A DNA stretch of 64,000 bases from JAMLHH01 sp037189845 (GCA_037189845.1 JBBCIS010000008.1:434001-498000); one strand, 5' to 3'; shown: positions 1-9,136, counted from the stretch's first letter. Made by a program: numbers and translations. The notes: a model not told the origin generated them from the letters alone.

Positions 1-877
1 CGGTCAGGAACAGCTGTACCCCTACAATGATAGTAATTACACCGAAAAAGAAAAGCGGTCTGGTCGCTATGCCTACTTCTGTAAAAAATATCTTGGTGAT
101 GGATAAATACAGTAATATCAGAAATCCTAATCCGAATGACAATACGCCTAATGTCCCAAAAAGATGCATCGGTTTTTTACCAAAGCGGGTCACGAAAGTA
201 ATGCTCATCAAATCCAGAAACCCGTTGACAAATCTTTCTAAACCGAACTTAGTCACGCCGTATTTTCGTTCACGATGTACGACGACCTTCTCACCTATCT
301 TGTTAAATCCTGCCCATTTAGCTAATACCGGAATATATCTGTGCATCTCGCCATAGACTTCCACGCTTTTGACGACTTCGTGGTGATATGCTTTCAGCCC
401 GCAGTTGAAATCATTGAGCTGTATGCCGCTGATTTTTCTCGTGACGGCATTGAAAAGCTTGGAAGGAAGATTTTTTGAAAATTTAGGATCCAATCTCTTC
501 TTTTTCCACCCTGAAACCAGATCGAAACCTTCTTCTGTGATCATTTTGTAGAGACCCGGAATCTCGTCCGGACTGTCCTGCAAATCAGCATCCATCGTGA
601 TCACGACATGTCCCTGTGCTGCAATAAATCCTTCATTGAGCGCAGCAGATTTTCCATAATTTCTCTGAAAGCAGATACCTTTTACATGAGCATCTTTCTG
701 AGATAATTCTTCAATTACTTTCCATGAGCTATCAGTGCTTCCGTCATTAACAGCAATGATTTCATAAGTCAGTCCATTGCTGTCACACACGTTTTTGATC
801 CATGCAAACAATTCAGGAAGGGATTCTTCCTCGTTGTATAACGGAACTACTACTGAAATATCTATTGCGTAACTCAT
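1..877 (-). CDS. GT2 glycosyltransferase, polyprenyl-phosphate type (3' end outside window)
   Basis: This frame reads from ATG at 877 to the window edge without a stop, about 292 residues. The N-terminal GT-A domain opens with a VVPLYNEEESLP motif and carries VNDGSTD and the metal-binding DADLQD (DxD) motif. The C-terminal part has two hydrophobic helices (PMHLFGTLGVLSFGLGFL and RPLFFFGVITIIVGVQ), as in DPM1/GtrB-like enzymes. The family transfers a sugar from a nucleotide sugar to undecaprenyl or dolichyl phosphate at the inner face of the cytoplasmic membrane. The start codon overlaps the stop of the DUF4199 gene (ATGA), so it is the last visible gene of a four-gene operon. The sugar and acceptor cannot be read from sequence. 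The C-terminus, perhaps 20-30 residues, is missing. Confidence 0.88.
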   Translation of the reverse strand, partial: MSYAIDISVVVPLYNEEESLPELFAWIKNVCDSNGLTYEIIAVNDGSTDSSWKVIEELSQKDAHVKGICFQRNYGKSAALNEGFIAAQGHVVITMDADLQDSPDEIPGLYKMITEEGFDLVSGWKKKRLDPKFSKNLPSKLFNAVTRKISGIQLNDFNCGLKAYHHEVVKSVEVYGEMHRYIPVLAKWAGFNKIGEKVVVHRERKYGVTKFGLERFVNGFLDLMSITFVTRFGKKPMHLFGTLGVLSFGLGFLILLYLSITKIFFTEVGIATRPLFFFGVITIIVGVQLFLT

Positions 878-1308
878 TGCTTTTTAAATATAATGGCTAA
901 TAACGCAGAAAACATCATACCCAATGCATTATATTTTAAAATCACGACAGGAATAATATTCATGAGGCTCTCTCCTTCCTGCAGTGGCAGCCAGTTTTTC
1001 TGAAATGCGATGATATAAAAAAGTGAGCAGAACAAGGACATCACTAATGCGGTCATCCATCCGGTGAGAAACAGCTTTCCGAAACTAACGTGTGTATATA
1101 TCTTTTTGAGTACAAATACTGTAAATCCTATTCCAAACAGGATGCTGCCAATACCGACAAATACTTCAAAGAGATCATTTTTTTTAGGTAAATTCAATGA
1201 CATCGGTATCATATTCGCCCCGATGAATGCCAGTGATGACAAAAATGCGGAAAATACTACAATAACGATTGTAGATGGTGCCTGCTGAGGTGTCGGAATA
1301 TTACTCAT
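874..1308 (-). CDS. DUF4199 family membrane protein
   Basis: 144 residues with four clear hydrophobic segments (about residues 14-36, 48-68, 78-102 and 118-140) and a short polar N-terminus rich in Pro and Gln. This is the size and topology of DUF4199, a Bacteroidota family of unknown function. It overlaps the dihydroorotase-like gene upstream by 8 bp and the glycosyltransferase downstream by 4 bp, so it is almost certainly translationally coupled to both. The link to a polyprenyl-phosphate glycosyltransferase suggests an envelope role, but this is inference from position only. Confidence 0.75.
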   Translation of the reverse strand: MSNIPTPQQAPSTIVIVVFSAFLSSLAFIGANMIPMSLNLPKKNDLFEVFVGIGSILFGIGFTVFVLKKIYTHVSFGKLFLTGWMTALVMSLFCSLFYIIAFQKNWLPLQEGESLMNIIPVVILKYNALGMMFSALLAIIFKKQ

Positions 1309-2554
1309 TCCAGCTCACTTTTCCGTTATTGAATACTGCTTTCACTACTCCTGTAAGCGGCTGACCATAAAAAGGAGAATTGGCAGACTTGCTTTTCCGC
1401 TGAGATGCTGAAACGGTTTTTTCTGCTTTGGCATCTACGAGGATGATATTTGCCGGAGTTCCTTCTGAAATAGATATGATTTCTTTGGAAAGAATTTTTC
1501 TCGGAGCAACGGATAATAGCTGTGCTACTTTTTCCAGATCACCAGTTGCTTTCAGTGCTAATGGAAATGCAAATTCGATATTGGCCATCCCGGCAGTAGC
1601 ATATTCAAATTCCAGTCTTTTTGATTCTACATCCAATGGTATATGCTGTGTGCTGATGACATCAATGGTACCATCTTCCAGACCCTTTTTTAAAGCAGCC
1701 TGATCTTCTGCTGAACGCAATGGCGGCGTTACTTTGAAATTGGTATCGAAAGTTTCTACGTCTTTATCTGTAAACAAAAGATTCTGAAGATATACAGAAG
1801 AAGTTACCTGAAGCCCTTTTGCTTTTGCCTGACGTATCTGCTCCACTCCCTCCGCTGTGCTGATACCGCTCAGATGCAGACGACCGCCTGCATATTCCAG
1901 TAATTCCAGGTCACGATGTATCTGTAATGTTTCTGCAAGATGAGGAATACCTTTCATACCCATATTAACCGAAACAACACCTTCGTTGATCTGACCTTCT
2001 CCGGCGAGATGCTCATCGTAAGGAATAGTATAAATCACTCCGTTGAAAGGTGCTACATATTGCAAAGCCCTCATCATCACACCTGTATTCTCTACCGGAT
2101 GTGGCGCATCAGAAAAAGCAACCGCTCCTGCGTGGTGCATATCGAGCATTTCTGTAGGATTTTTACCTTTGAGTCCTTCCGTAATAGCTCCTATCGGCCA
2201 GATTTCTATCAGATTACCTTTGGTATTTTTAATCAGATACTCGATATACGTTTTATGTTGTGTTACCGGGTCATTATCTGCTATTGCACAAATGGTCGTA
2301 ACGCCACCTTTTGCAGCAGCCTGAGAAATGCTTTCTATATCTTCCCTGAATTCATATCCCGGATCACCGATGGATGCATATGTTTCGCACAATCCCGGTA
2401 ATAAAGAAAGTCCTTGCGCATCGATGACTTTATCAGCGTCATCATCTGCTTTGGCTTCCTGAATCACACCATTAACAATCAGTATATCTTTTATTTTTTT
2501 GTTCCAGTCTGAACCCGGAGCGATGATTTCAACATTATTGAGCCTGTATCTCAT
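1301..2554 (-). CDS. Dihydroorotase-family amidohydrolase, probably catalytically inactive
   Basis: 417 residues with the amidohydrolase layout of long-type dihydroorotases: a small N-terminal beta-sandwich (LLPGLCETYASIGDPG), a TIM-barrel core and a C-terminal sandwich returning at SPFYGQPLTGVVKAVF. Active dihydroorotases have HxH directly after GLID at the first strand. Here the segment reads ETYASIGDPG with no histidine. The later ATDHAPH-like motif is replaced by STQHIPLD, and the strand that normally gives LHISH reads LHLSGIS. The zinc ligands therefore appear lost, as in the pseudo-dihydroorotases that support aspartate transcarbamoylase in other bacteria. It overlaps the BatA-like gene by 20 bp and DUF4199 by 8 bp. 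A structural or regulatory role is inferred. Confidence 0.85.
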   Translation of the reverse strand: MRYRLNNVEIIAPGSDWNKKIKDILIVNGVIQEAKADDDADKVIDAQGLSLLPGLCETYASIGDPGYEFREDIESISQAAAKGGVTTICAIADNDPVTQHKTYIEYLIKNTKGNLIEIWPIGAITEGLKGKNPTEMLDMHHAGAVAFSDAPHPVENTGVMMRALQYVAPFNGVIYTIPYDEHLAGEGQINEGVVSVNMGMKGIPHLAETLQIHRDLELLEYAGGRLHLSGISTAEGVEQIRQAKAKGLQVTSSVYLQNLLFTDKDVETFDTNFKVTPPLRSAEDQAALKKGLEDGTIDVISTQHIPLDVESKRLEFEYATAGMANIEFAFPLALKATGDLEKVAQLLSVAPRKILSKEIISISEGTPANIILVDAKAEKTVSASQRKSKSANSPFYGQPLTGVVKAVFNNGKVSWNE

Positions 2555-4571
2555 GTGATGGTTTATTAGTCGAAAAGCGTATCAGTAGGATTTCCGCTAT
2601 CAAAAATATCAGTGCCAAAATTACACAAACTTTCCATAGTGACGTATGACTTTTCAGAATGCTTCCTGAGTTTTTTTGCAGTAAAGTGTTCGGATTTTCC
2701 ACACTCAGATACGGAAGCGGATATTTTTCTTTCAATTCTTCGGCAGTTGCAAATTTCATTTCAGATTCCTTCCGGTCAAAATTACATGCTGCTACAGACA
2801 ACAACTGCTCACCACGCCAGATGTCATATACTCCGTCACGCTCCATAGTCCGGGGAATTTCTATGCTGAGCTGCTGCCCCATGGGATAGATGGGCGGGAT
2901 GATCTCATACTGTCCGGAAGACATTTTCAGGACATCATTTCCTGCAGCAGAAATATTCAGGCCTGTCACAAGCTGTTTCTCTCCGATGGTATAATACAAT
3001 GGTCGCATCTGTGACCTGACGACAGCAAAATTGTATACCACAGGAGCAAATACTGCTTTCGCAGCAAAATCATTCACTGCAGGATCAAGACTTGCAGATT
3101 GCAGATAGACAAGCCCCTTTCCTACCTGATACTTCTGGATAAACGGCCTTCCGTTTTCAAATTTAAGGATAGAAGATTCCGGAACCTGATACGAGGAAGA
3201 GATTGTCCAGTAAGATCTTACTTTGGGCAAATCCAGGTTATTTGGGATTTTTTCAAACGCAATAGATACCACCGGTTCCTGCTGGTTGATTTCCAGTACG
3301 GATAAAGGCTGCTCTCTTTTTTCAGTCAGCTGGCCGACAGATAATTTACCGAGTAATGACCGATATGCTGAAGATGCATTTTTGTCAGAAGGTACAATAT
3401 ACAGATTGCCTCCGCTTTGTACAAAATCTGTGATTTGTTGCTCCAGCTCTGCTGAAATATTGCTCACTTCATTGAGCACAATGAGACTAAAATCTTTTCC
3501 TATAGTAGCTGTATTCGGACCCTGACGAGTCACAATAAAGTGAGGGTCACTCTGAAATACCTGGAAAACAGCTTTGGGAGACTGTACTTCCTCTATCAGC
3601 AGAACCTTATTATTACTTGCTTCCTCTATGCTGAAATACAAAGAATTATCAAATTCCATCTGAGCATCCTGTATGGTCACTTTACCTCTGATCCAGCCAT
3701 TGCTTCTTGCCTGAAATGAAAGTGTATCTGTCAACACTCCGTTGGCAGGAAGCTGCACTTCTTTAACTCCGGCGATAGCACCATTGACAGTCAAATGCAA
3801 CTGCGACTGGATTTCCGGTCCCTGATTCCTGATTTTGACAATGAGCTGATTTGCTGCATCTCTGTATACTATCGGATCCAGCAATGCTACAGAGTCGATA
3901 GATATGTTACTTTTCTGCTTACTGCTCAAGGGTACCAGTGTCGTAGAAACAAATACGCTGTCCCATTTTTCGGGCAAAGTATTCTTTTGAAAATCACTGA
4001 TATATACCGCATGAACATTTCCGGCATGGATATCTTCCAGAAGCTGATGTACGCTCAGATTCCAGTTTTCTACTGATTGGGCAGAAGATGATAAGTGTAT
4101 GTCTTCAATGATCTTTTTAGCTTCAGATGGGCGATAAAAAGATTTCTGTACCCCGGAAGCATCGTTGGTAAGCACCATCACCTGTTGTTCCTCATCCAAG
4201 CCGTCTACTACAGCCTGAGCCAGTATTTTAGCTTCATCCAGAAGTGTACGATTGTTATCTATCTGACTCATACTAAATGTATTGTCGATATAGATAACAA
4301 GCTTGTCAGTAGCGGCTTTCGTCACATCGCCGCTCCCGAAAAAAGGCAGTGCAAATGCCAGCACCAAAAAAATCACAGCTAAAATCCTTGACAATAAAAT
4401 CAACAGATTTCTTAATCTTCCGGATTTTTTCTGATCTACCGTTGCTTCCTGCAGGAATTGAATATTGGAAAAGAATACCTTTTTATATCTCCTGAAATAA
4501 AACAGATGAATGATAACAGGTATAGCTATTGCCGCTAATGCCCATAATATCCAAGGAGTTCCAAAGCCCAT
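2535..4571 (-). CDS. BatA-type protein (N-terminal double-TM domain, VWA-like domain)
   Basis: 678 residues. The N-terminus matches the BatA (aerotolerance-regulator N-terminal) domain: a helix at about 8-27, the motif HLFYFRRYKKVFFSNIQFL, and a second helix at about 56-78. A von Willebrand A-like domain begins at LVIYIDNTFSMS, where D96-x-T98-x-S100 takes the place of the usual DxSxS MIDAS. A long periplasmic beta-rich region follows, and a final helix near 650-670 (VCVILALIFLIAEILL) anchors the C-terminus. It is the first gene of the operon. BatA-like genes beside a dihydroorotase-like and a polyprenyl glycosyltransferase gene recur in Bacteroidota, but the molecular function is unknown. 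A promoter-like box lies four bases before the ATG. Confidence 0.85.
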   Translation of the reverse strand: MGFGTPWILWALAAIAIPVIIHLFYFRRYKKVFFSNIQFLQEATVDQKKSGRLRNLLILLSRILAVIFLVLAFALPFFGSGDVTKAATDKLVIYIDNTFSMSQIDNNRTLLDEAKILAQAVVDGLDEEQQVMVLTNDASGVQKSFYRPSEAKKIIEDIHLSSSAQSVENWNLSVHQLLEDIHAGNVHAVYISDFQKNTLPEKWDSVFVSTTLVPLSSKQKSNISIDSVALLDPIVYRDAANQLIVKIRNQGPEIQSQLHLTVNGAIAGVKEVQLPANGVLTDTLSFQARSNGWIRGKVTIQDAQMEFDNSLYFSIEEASNNKVLLIEEVQSPKAVFQVFQSDPHFIVTRQGPNTATIGKDFSLIVLNEVSNISAELEQQITDFVQSGGNLYIVPSDKNASSAYRSLLGKLSVGQLTEKREQPLSVLEINQQEPVVSIAFEKIPNNLDLPKVRSYWTISSSYQVPESSILKFENGRPFIQKYQVGKGLVYLQSASLDPAVNDFAAKAVFAPVVYNFAVVRSQMRPLYYTIGEKQLVTGLNISAAGNDVLKMSSGQYEIIPPIYPMGQQLSIEIPRTMERDGVYDIWRGEQLLSVAACNFDRKESEMKFATAEELKEKYPLPYLSVENPNTLLQKNSGSILKSHTSLWKVCVILALIFLIAEILLIRFSTNKPSHEIQAQ

Positions 4572-4575
4572 GTTT

Positions 4576-4610
4576 CAAAAGTACAAATTTTGTGAAGACT
4601 GCTGCGAAAA
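4576..4610 (-). promoter_or_regulatory. Candidate Bacteroidota promoter of the BatA operon
   Basis: On the minus strand TACTTTTG (4583-4576) matches the -7 consensus TAnnTTTG exactly. A weak TTTTCG stands in for the -33 TTTG with 21 bp spacing. The BatA ATG (4571) begins only four bases after the box, so transcripts would be leaderless or nearly so, unless translation starts further in. Confidence 0.4.
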
Positions 4611-4669
4611 TAATAGAGAATGTATAAATAGTTATATAAGACTTTTATCAGAAATTACAGATGATATAT

Positions 4670-4933
4670 TTATACAGATTGTATCCAGTACAAAAATCCC
4701 GACTGCAACAAGATAATGACTGCAAACTTCCAAAGAAACTGATATTTGCTCACTTTGTGTCTGAAAATCATCATACCCGCCAATCCGCCTGCGCTACCGC
4801 CAAGCAAAGAAATTCCTAAAAGATTTCTCTCCGATATTCGCTGCTTGGAGCGTTTAGCCTGCAATTTATCCCAACCGAATAAACAGAAGCTTATAACATT
4901 GACAAGAAGAATCAACGCATACAAAATATTCAT
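4670..4933 (-). CDS. DUF1294 family small membrane protein
   Basis: 87 residues: an N-terminal helix (YALILLVNVISFCLFGWDKL), the DUF1294 signature DKLQAKRSKQRISERNLL, a Gly-rich turn (LLGGSAGGLAGM), the motif FRHKVSKYQF and a C-terminal helix. The whole family pattern is present at normal length. It is a two- to three-pass membrane protein of unknown function. It stands alone between the BatA operon and a palindromic repeat. The ATG at 4933 is the only sensible start. Confidence 0.85.
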   Translation of the reverse strand: MNILYALILLVNVISFCLFGWDKLQAKRSKQRISERNLLGISLLGGSAGGLAGMMIFRHKVSKYQFLWKFAVIILLQSGFLYWIQSV

Positions 4934-4999
4934 TGCCTGACATTCATCTATATCTCATAAAGAAAGGATAATCAGCTGTGATTTCCTACATGCACAAAG

Positions 5000-5215
5000 T
5001 ACGGCACTCGCATTTAACTTTTCAGCGAATATTTGGCAGACAATCATCCAAAAAGATAGCCACGAATTCACTAATCAATAGATAAATATTTCTATTTCTT
5101 TCTCAGACAGGTAATCTGATGATAAATAATGGTTGTAAAAATTTCTGTGTCTTGCTAAAAAATACAATTCGTGCATTAGTGGCAAACAATAAGCTTTGAA
5201 ATTCGAACGCCGTGT
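5000..5215. repeat. Intergenic palindromic repeat, copy 1 (MITE/REP-like)
   Basis: The element is bounded by imperfect inverted ends, CGGCACTCGCATTTAAC at 5002 and its complement near 5198-5213 (ATTCGAACGCCGTG). Inside are TAGCCACGAATTCACTAAT and, about 100 bp on, AATTCGTGCATTAGTGGC, which are roughly complementary and extend the palindrome. The same blocks occur in the same order at 13571-13800 and inverted at 33564-33718. No convincing gene lies inside. Together with flanking sequence it accounts for the gene-free stretch 4934-5255. Confidence 0.75.
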
Positions 5216-5255
5216 GTACAAAGCAATAAGAAAGTGGCAGGTCAATATAATATCG

Positions 5256-5263
5256 TAGCTTTG
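5256..5263 (+). promoter_or_regulatory. Candidate -7 box for the pseudouridine synthase gene
   Basis: TAGCTTTG fits the TAnnTTTG consensus. The proposed TTG start lies 16 bases downstream. No clear -33 TTTG is seen about 20 bp upstream, so support is moderate. Confidence 0.35.
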
Positions 5264-5279
5264 TATAAAATACCAGGTC

Positions 5280-6389
5280 TTGCAACGCAATAGAAAATCA
5301 GATTCGTCCAGAGCTTCCGGCAGAAGTAATTCAGGCAACAGAGGTAAAGCTCAGTCTGCAAAGTCTTCTTCTCCTAAAAAAGATTATTCACCGGCTGCTA
5401 AATCTGTCGGAAAGTCCGGCGAGTCATCATCCGGTAGCTCTGCTCCAAAAAGAGATTTCAAATCTGCACCAAAACCATTTGGAAAATCTACTGAGTCATC
5501 CACCAAAAAAGATTTTAAGTCTGCTCCTAAATCTGCATCACTGAAAGATCGCCCGGCAGCTGCAGGAAAAGAATCTACAGAAAACACATCCAAACGGAAA
5601 AATGTAAAGCCTAATTATGCTGCATTTAAGGATCAGCCCAAATATTTTGTCAAGAGAAAACCCAAAGCACCGAAAGTTGTGCATGATGACAATTCCATCA
5701 GTGTCAATAAATATGTCAGCAATTCAGGATTTTGTTCCAGACGTGAAGCGGATGTCTATATTGAAGAAGGTCGCGTAACTATCAACGATGAGATCGCTAC
5801 AAAAGGAAATCGTGTATATGAAGATGATGTAGTAGCTGTTGACGGGGAAGTTCTGACAAGACCAACCAAAACGATCATTCTGGCAATGAACAAGCCATTA
5901 GGCATCACTTCTACTACCGATATGAATGATCCGGACAACATCATCAAATTCATAGGTTATCCTCAAAGAATATTCCCGATCGGCAGGCTGGATAAAGACT
6001 CAGAAGGTTTGATTTTGCTGACCAACAATGGCGATATTGTCAATAAAATCCTCCGCGCCGGCAATGACCACGAAAAAGAGTATATCGTTCATGTGAACAA
6101 GCCTATCCAGTACGATTTTATCCAGGGAATGAAAAACGGTGTTCCGATGTTGGGTACTACGACCCTGCCTTGTACTGTTTTTCAGGAAGGTAAAAATGTC
6201 TTCCGTATCATACTTGTACAGGGTTTGAATCGCCAGATCAGAAGGATGTGTGAATATTTTGGCTACAATGTTGTCAGATTAAAAAGAACGAGAATTATGA
6301 ATGTTTCTCTGGGAAATCTAAACCTTGGTTCTTACCGGATCCTGAACCGGACCGAGTTGGATGAGCTGAACGAAATGATTGAAAATTAG
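5280..6389 (+). CDS. RluF/RluB-type 23S rRNA pseudouridine synthase with a long basic N-terminal tail
   Basis: 369 residues. Residues 1 to about 135 are a low-complexity tail rich in Ser, Lys, Ala and Pro with repeats such as KSAPK and SAPKPFGKS. An S4 RNA-binding domain follows (VNKYVSNSGFCSRREADVYI to about 190), then the pseudouridine synthase domain with GRLDKDSEGL, in which D238 is the expected catalytic aspartate, and the family ending RQIRRMCEYFGY. Such enzymes isomerise a uridine in 23S rRNA. The start is TTG at 5280. There is no in-frame ATG before the catalytic domain and an in-frame stop lies at 5256, so TTG or another non-ATG start must be used. The tail is typical of Bacteroidota homologues and may hold the enzyme to rRNA. 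Confidence 0.88.
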   Translation: MQRNRKSDSSRASGRSNSGNRGKAQSAKSSSPKKDYSPAAKSVGKSGESSSGSSAPKRDFKSAPKPFGKSTESSTKKDFKSAPKSASLKDRPAAAGKESTENTSKRKNVKPNYAAFKDQPKYFVKRKPKAPKVVHDDNSISVNKYVSNSGFCSRREADVYIEEGRVTINDEIATKGNRVYEDDVVAVDGEVLTRPTKTIILAMNKPLGITSTTDMNDPDNIIKFIGYPQRIFPIGRLDKDSEGLILLTNNGDIVNKILRAGNDHEKEYIVHVNKPIQYDFIQGMKNGVPMLGTTTLPCTVFQEGKNVFRIILVQGLNRQIRRMCEYFGYNVVRLKRTRIMNVSLGNLNLGSYRILNRTELDELNEMIEN

Positions 6390-6603
6390 AATAGTATCAG
6401 GTATCTGTATTAAAAAAGTTTGACTACTGCCACTGTATTTGAAGATAGACAGTTGCCTCTCATTTGTGTGGGCTTGCGTCTTTGGCTTGTCTTTAGTCTT
6501 TTTTCTAAATCTTACTTACCGGCTTAAATCAAGTTTTAACGGAGTATCTGCCTGAATTTATCTTTAGAAGTTTTATCTTGGCAATAGCGCTATAAGAAAC
6601 ATC

Positions 6604-8502
6604 ATGAAGAAGTCCCTAGTATTTACTCTGATTGCATTTTTACTTTCCTTTATCGTCTTATCCGGCTTTGATGATGCAGAAGATACTACTACACCTGCAT
6701 TTACAACAAAAAAATATGTGCTGGAGGAGTTGGCTAAGACTCGTCAGAAAATAAAAGAATTCCATCAGGCCAACGAGAATAAAGACGTTGAGCAAATGAG
6801 ATCTTTGCTTAAAGCAACCCGCATTCAGTACAAAACGATAGAATTTTATCTGGAATCATTTGAAAGTGAATATGTTAAGTTCTTAAATGGAGCTCCTATT
6901 CCCTGGGTAGAATTTGTCGGCGGTGGCACTGATCATCAAAATCCACACGGGTTACAGGTACTGGAAGAAATGGTTTTTGAAGAAGAACCGGACTTTGAAG
7001 CAATCAGGATGGAAATTTATTTCCTTAACAACGAATTGCTCAAGTTCAATAGCATGATCGAAGTAAATCCAACCAGCGATGCCATGATTTTTTTAGGACT
7101 TAGATATGGTCTGATCAGAGTTGAAGCGCTCAACCTGCCCGGATTTGATTGTGCAGTAACTTTACAGGTAGCAGAAGAAGTATACAGCAGTCTGGAAACC
7201 ACATATAAAGTATTGGAGATTTACAGCAAAAATTATCAGAACAAACCTGTTATCAAGGATATTCATGCAGCTCAGAAAAAGATCAGAGAAGCTCAGAAAT
7301 ATCTTCAGCCGTCTAAGGGAAAATATCTTGATTTTGAAGCAATTGATAAGCTCGCTTTCATTAAAAAATATCTTCAGCCCATCAATTCCAGTGTTGTAGA
7401 CATTTTTGAAGCGATTAAAGTGGAGCAGCCCGTTTTAATGAGGATTTTCCAATATCTCACTTATATCAACGCCAAGGTCAAAAACATATACGATCCGGAG
7501 TTTCTAAACAGAGTAGCTACGGGAGAAAGAACTTATTACGGTTTAGATCATGAAGAACAGCTCGACCCTCAGATTATAGCATTAGGTAAAAAAATCTTCA
7601 ATGACCCGAGATTATCTGCTACCAATAAAATGTCCTGCAGCACCTGCCATATCAATAAGCTGGCATTTACAGATGGTCTGCCTACAGCCATTACCAATGT
7701 AGATGGTGTTTTCCAGAAACGAAATGTGCCGTCTTTAACCTATGCAGCCTATCAAAACCGGTTGTTCACAGATTTGAGATCCAGGACACTGGAAGAGCAG
7801 GTCGTCCACGTGGTAGGTAATCACGAAGAGTTTAATACGACATTTGACGAGATCATTACAAAACTCAGCCAGGACACCGCGTTGGTCAATGAATTCATAA
7901 AAGCATTCCCGAAAGACTGGAAAAAACCTGTCAAAGAATTTACCATCAGAAAAGCTTTGGCAGGATATATAAGAAGTCTGGGTAAGTTCAACAGCGAATT
8001 TGACGCTTATATGCGTGGGGAAATTCCAGATTTACCGGCTGAGGTCAAAAGGGGCTTCAATCTTTTCATGGGTAAAGCCAAATGCGGTACCTGCCACTTC
8101 GCTCCTACTTTTTCCGGAACGGTTCCGCCGCTTTACAGAGAAACTGAAACAGAGGTACTGGGAGTCTTACAAAAATGGGATACATTAAACCCTTTATTAA
8201 CCTCAGATTCAGGAAGGTATCATACTCAGGCAAATCCAATCTACATTACTTCTCATAAAACTTCGACACTCAGAAATATTGAGCTGACAGCACCATACAT
8301 GCACAACGGGCAATTCAAAGATCTTGAAACTGTCATGGATTTCTATAATCGTGGTGGCGGAGCCGGTATGGGACTTCATATAGAAAATCAGACACTGGAT
8401 GATGCGCCGTTAAATCTTACACAACAGGAAATTAAGGATATCATCTCTTTTATGAAAAGTCTGACCGATCGTCAGTATCTGAAGAAAAATGTAGAGGATT
8501 AA
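6604..8502 (+). CDS. Di-haem cytochrome c peroxidase (MauG/CCP family) with a helical, imelysin-like N-terminal domain
   Basis: 632 residues. A signal peptide covers about 1-22 (SLVFTLIAFLLSFIVLSG), so the protein is periplasmic. Residues 30-300 are a mostly helical domain, including PHGLQVLEEMVF, that recalls imelysin-type helical domains. This part is an inference. The C-terminal half is a di-haem peroxidase with haem-binding motifs CSTCH (345-349) and CGTCH (494-498) and the family sequences FNDPRLSATNKMSCSTC and APYMHNGQFKDLETVM. The family reduces hydrogen peroxide with electrons from small c-type cytochromes, and some members oxidise other substrates. The normal bacterial CCP is about 330 residues, so roughly 300 residues are extra. 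It appears to be monocistronic. Confidence 0.88.
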   Translation: MKKSLVFTLIAFLLSFIVLSGFDDAEDTTTPAFTTKKYVLEELAKTRQKIKEFHQANENKDVEQMRSLLKATRIQYKTIEFYLESFESEYVKFLNGAPIPWVEFVGGGTDHQNPHGLQVLEEMVFEEEPDFEAIRMEIYFLNNELLKFNSMIEVNPTSDAMIFLGLRYGLIRVEALNLPGFDCAVTLQVAEEVYSSLETTYKVLEIYSKNYQNKPVIKDIHAAQKKIREAQKYLQPSKGKYLDFEAIDKLAFIKKYLQPINSSVVDIFEAIKVEQPVLMRIFQYLTYINAKVKNIYDPEFLNRVATGERTYYGLDHEEQLDPQIIALGKKIFNDPRLSATNKMSCSTCHINKLAFTDGLPTAITNVDGVFQKRNVPSLTYAAYQNRLFTDLRSRTLEEQVVHVVGNHEEFNTTFDEIITKLSQDTALVNEFIKAFPKDWKKPVKEFTIRKALAGYIRSLGKFNSEFDAYMRGEIPDLPAEVKRGFNLFMGKAKCGTCHFAPTFSGTVPPLYRETETEVLGVLQKWDTLNPLLTSDSGRYHTQANPIYITSHKTSTLRNIELTAPYMHNGQFKDLETVMDFYNRGGGAGMGLHIENQTLDDAPLNLTQQEIKDIISFMKSLTDRQYLKKNVED

Positions 8503-8572
8503 ACATCTTTTACCAAAGAAATCCTGATAAAATACGATATTGGATACCATAATTAATTCTTGACATACAATT

Positions 8573-9136
8573 ATGGCAGCTACAGAGACGAATATGATTC
8601 CGTTGGGGTTCAAAGCTCCTGATTTCTCATTACCGGATACCGTCAGCGGAAAAACACTGACATTGCAGGATGTAAAAGGCAGCACTGCTACTGTGGTCAT
8701 GTTTATATGTAATCATTGTCCTTATGTTATTCATATTAATCCTGAGATCATCAGGCTTGTAGATGAGTTTTCTGATAAAGGAATAAATTTTGTAGGTATT
8801 TCCAGCAATGATGTAGAAAATTATCCTCAGGATGGCCCGAAGCTGATGACTGAGCATGCACAAAGATCCGGCTATAAATTCCCATATCTATATGATGAGA
8901 CTCAGAATATAGCCAAAGCATATTTTGCTGAATGTACACCGGACATCAGTGTTTTTGACAAAGATCTCTTATGTGTTTACAGAGGTCGCCTGGATGGCTC
9001 CACTCCTAAAAACAATGTAGAATTGACCGGTGATGATCTGAGAGCTGCTTTACAGGCCATTGTTAATAATGAGCCGGTCAATCCTGTCCAAAGGCCCAGC
9101 ATCGGATGTAATATCAAATGGAAAAAATCTGAGTAA
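8573..9136 (+). CDS. Peroxiredoxin-like thioredoxin-fold protein (PRX-like1)
   Basis: 187 residues with a thioredoxin fold: N-terminal GFKAPDFSLPDTVSGK, then MFICNHCPYV with a CxxC pair (C46, C49) where AhpC/Tsa enzymes have a single peroxidatic cysteine, then FVGISSNDVENYPQDGP and a C-terminal RPSIGCNIKW with a third cysteine. This is the PRX-like1 pattern, probably a cytoplasmic thiol reductase or peroxidase, since no signal peptide is seen. Its TAA stop shares a base with the ATG of the next gene (TAATG), so the two are translationally coupled. Confidence 0.85.
   Translation: MAATETNMIPLGFKAPDFSLPDTVSGKTLTLQDVKGSTATVVMFICNHCPYVIHINPEIIRLVDEFSDKGINFVGISSNDVENYPQDGPKLMTEHAQRSGYKFPYLYDETQNIAKAYFAECTPDISVFDKDLLCVYRGRLDGSTPKNNVELTGDDLRAALQAIVNNEPVNPVQRPSIGCNIKWKKSE

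Noticed and set aside
5075..5338. 87-codon minus-strand frame at the repeat
   Set aside because: It runs across the palindromic repeat and into the pseudouridine-synthase start; its composition reflects the repeat.
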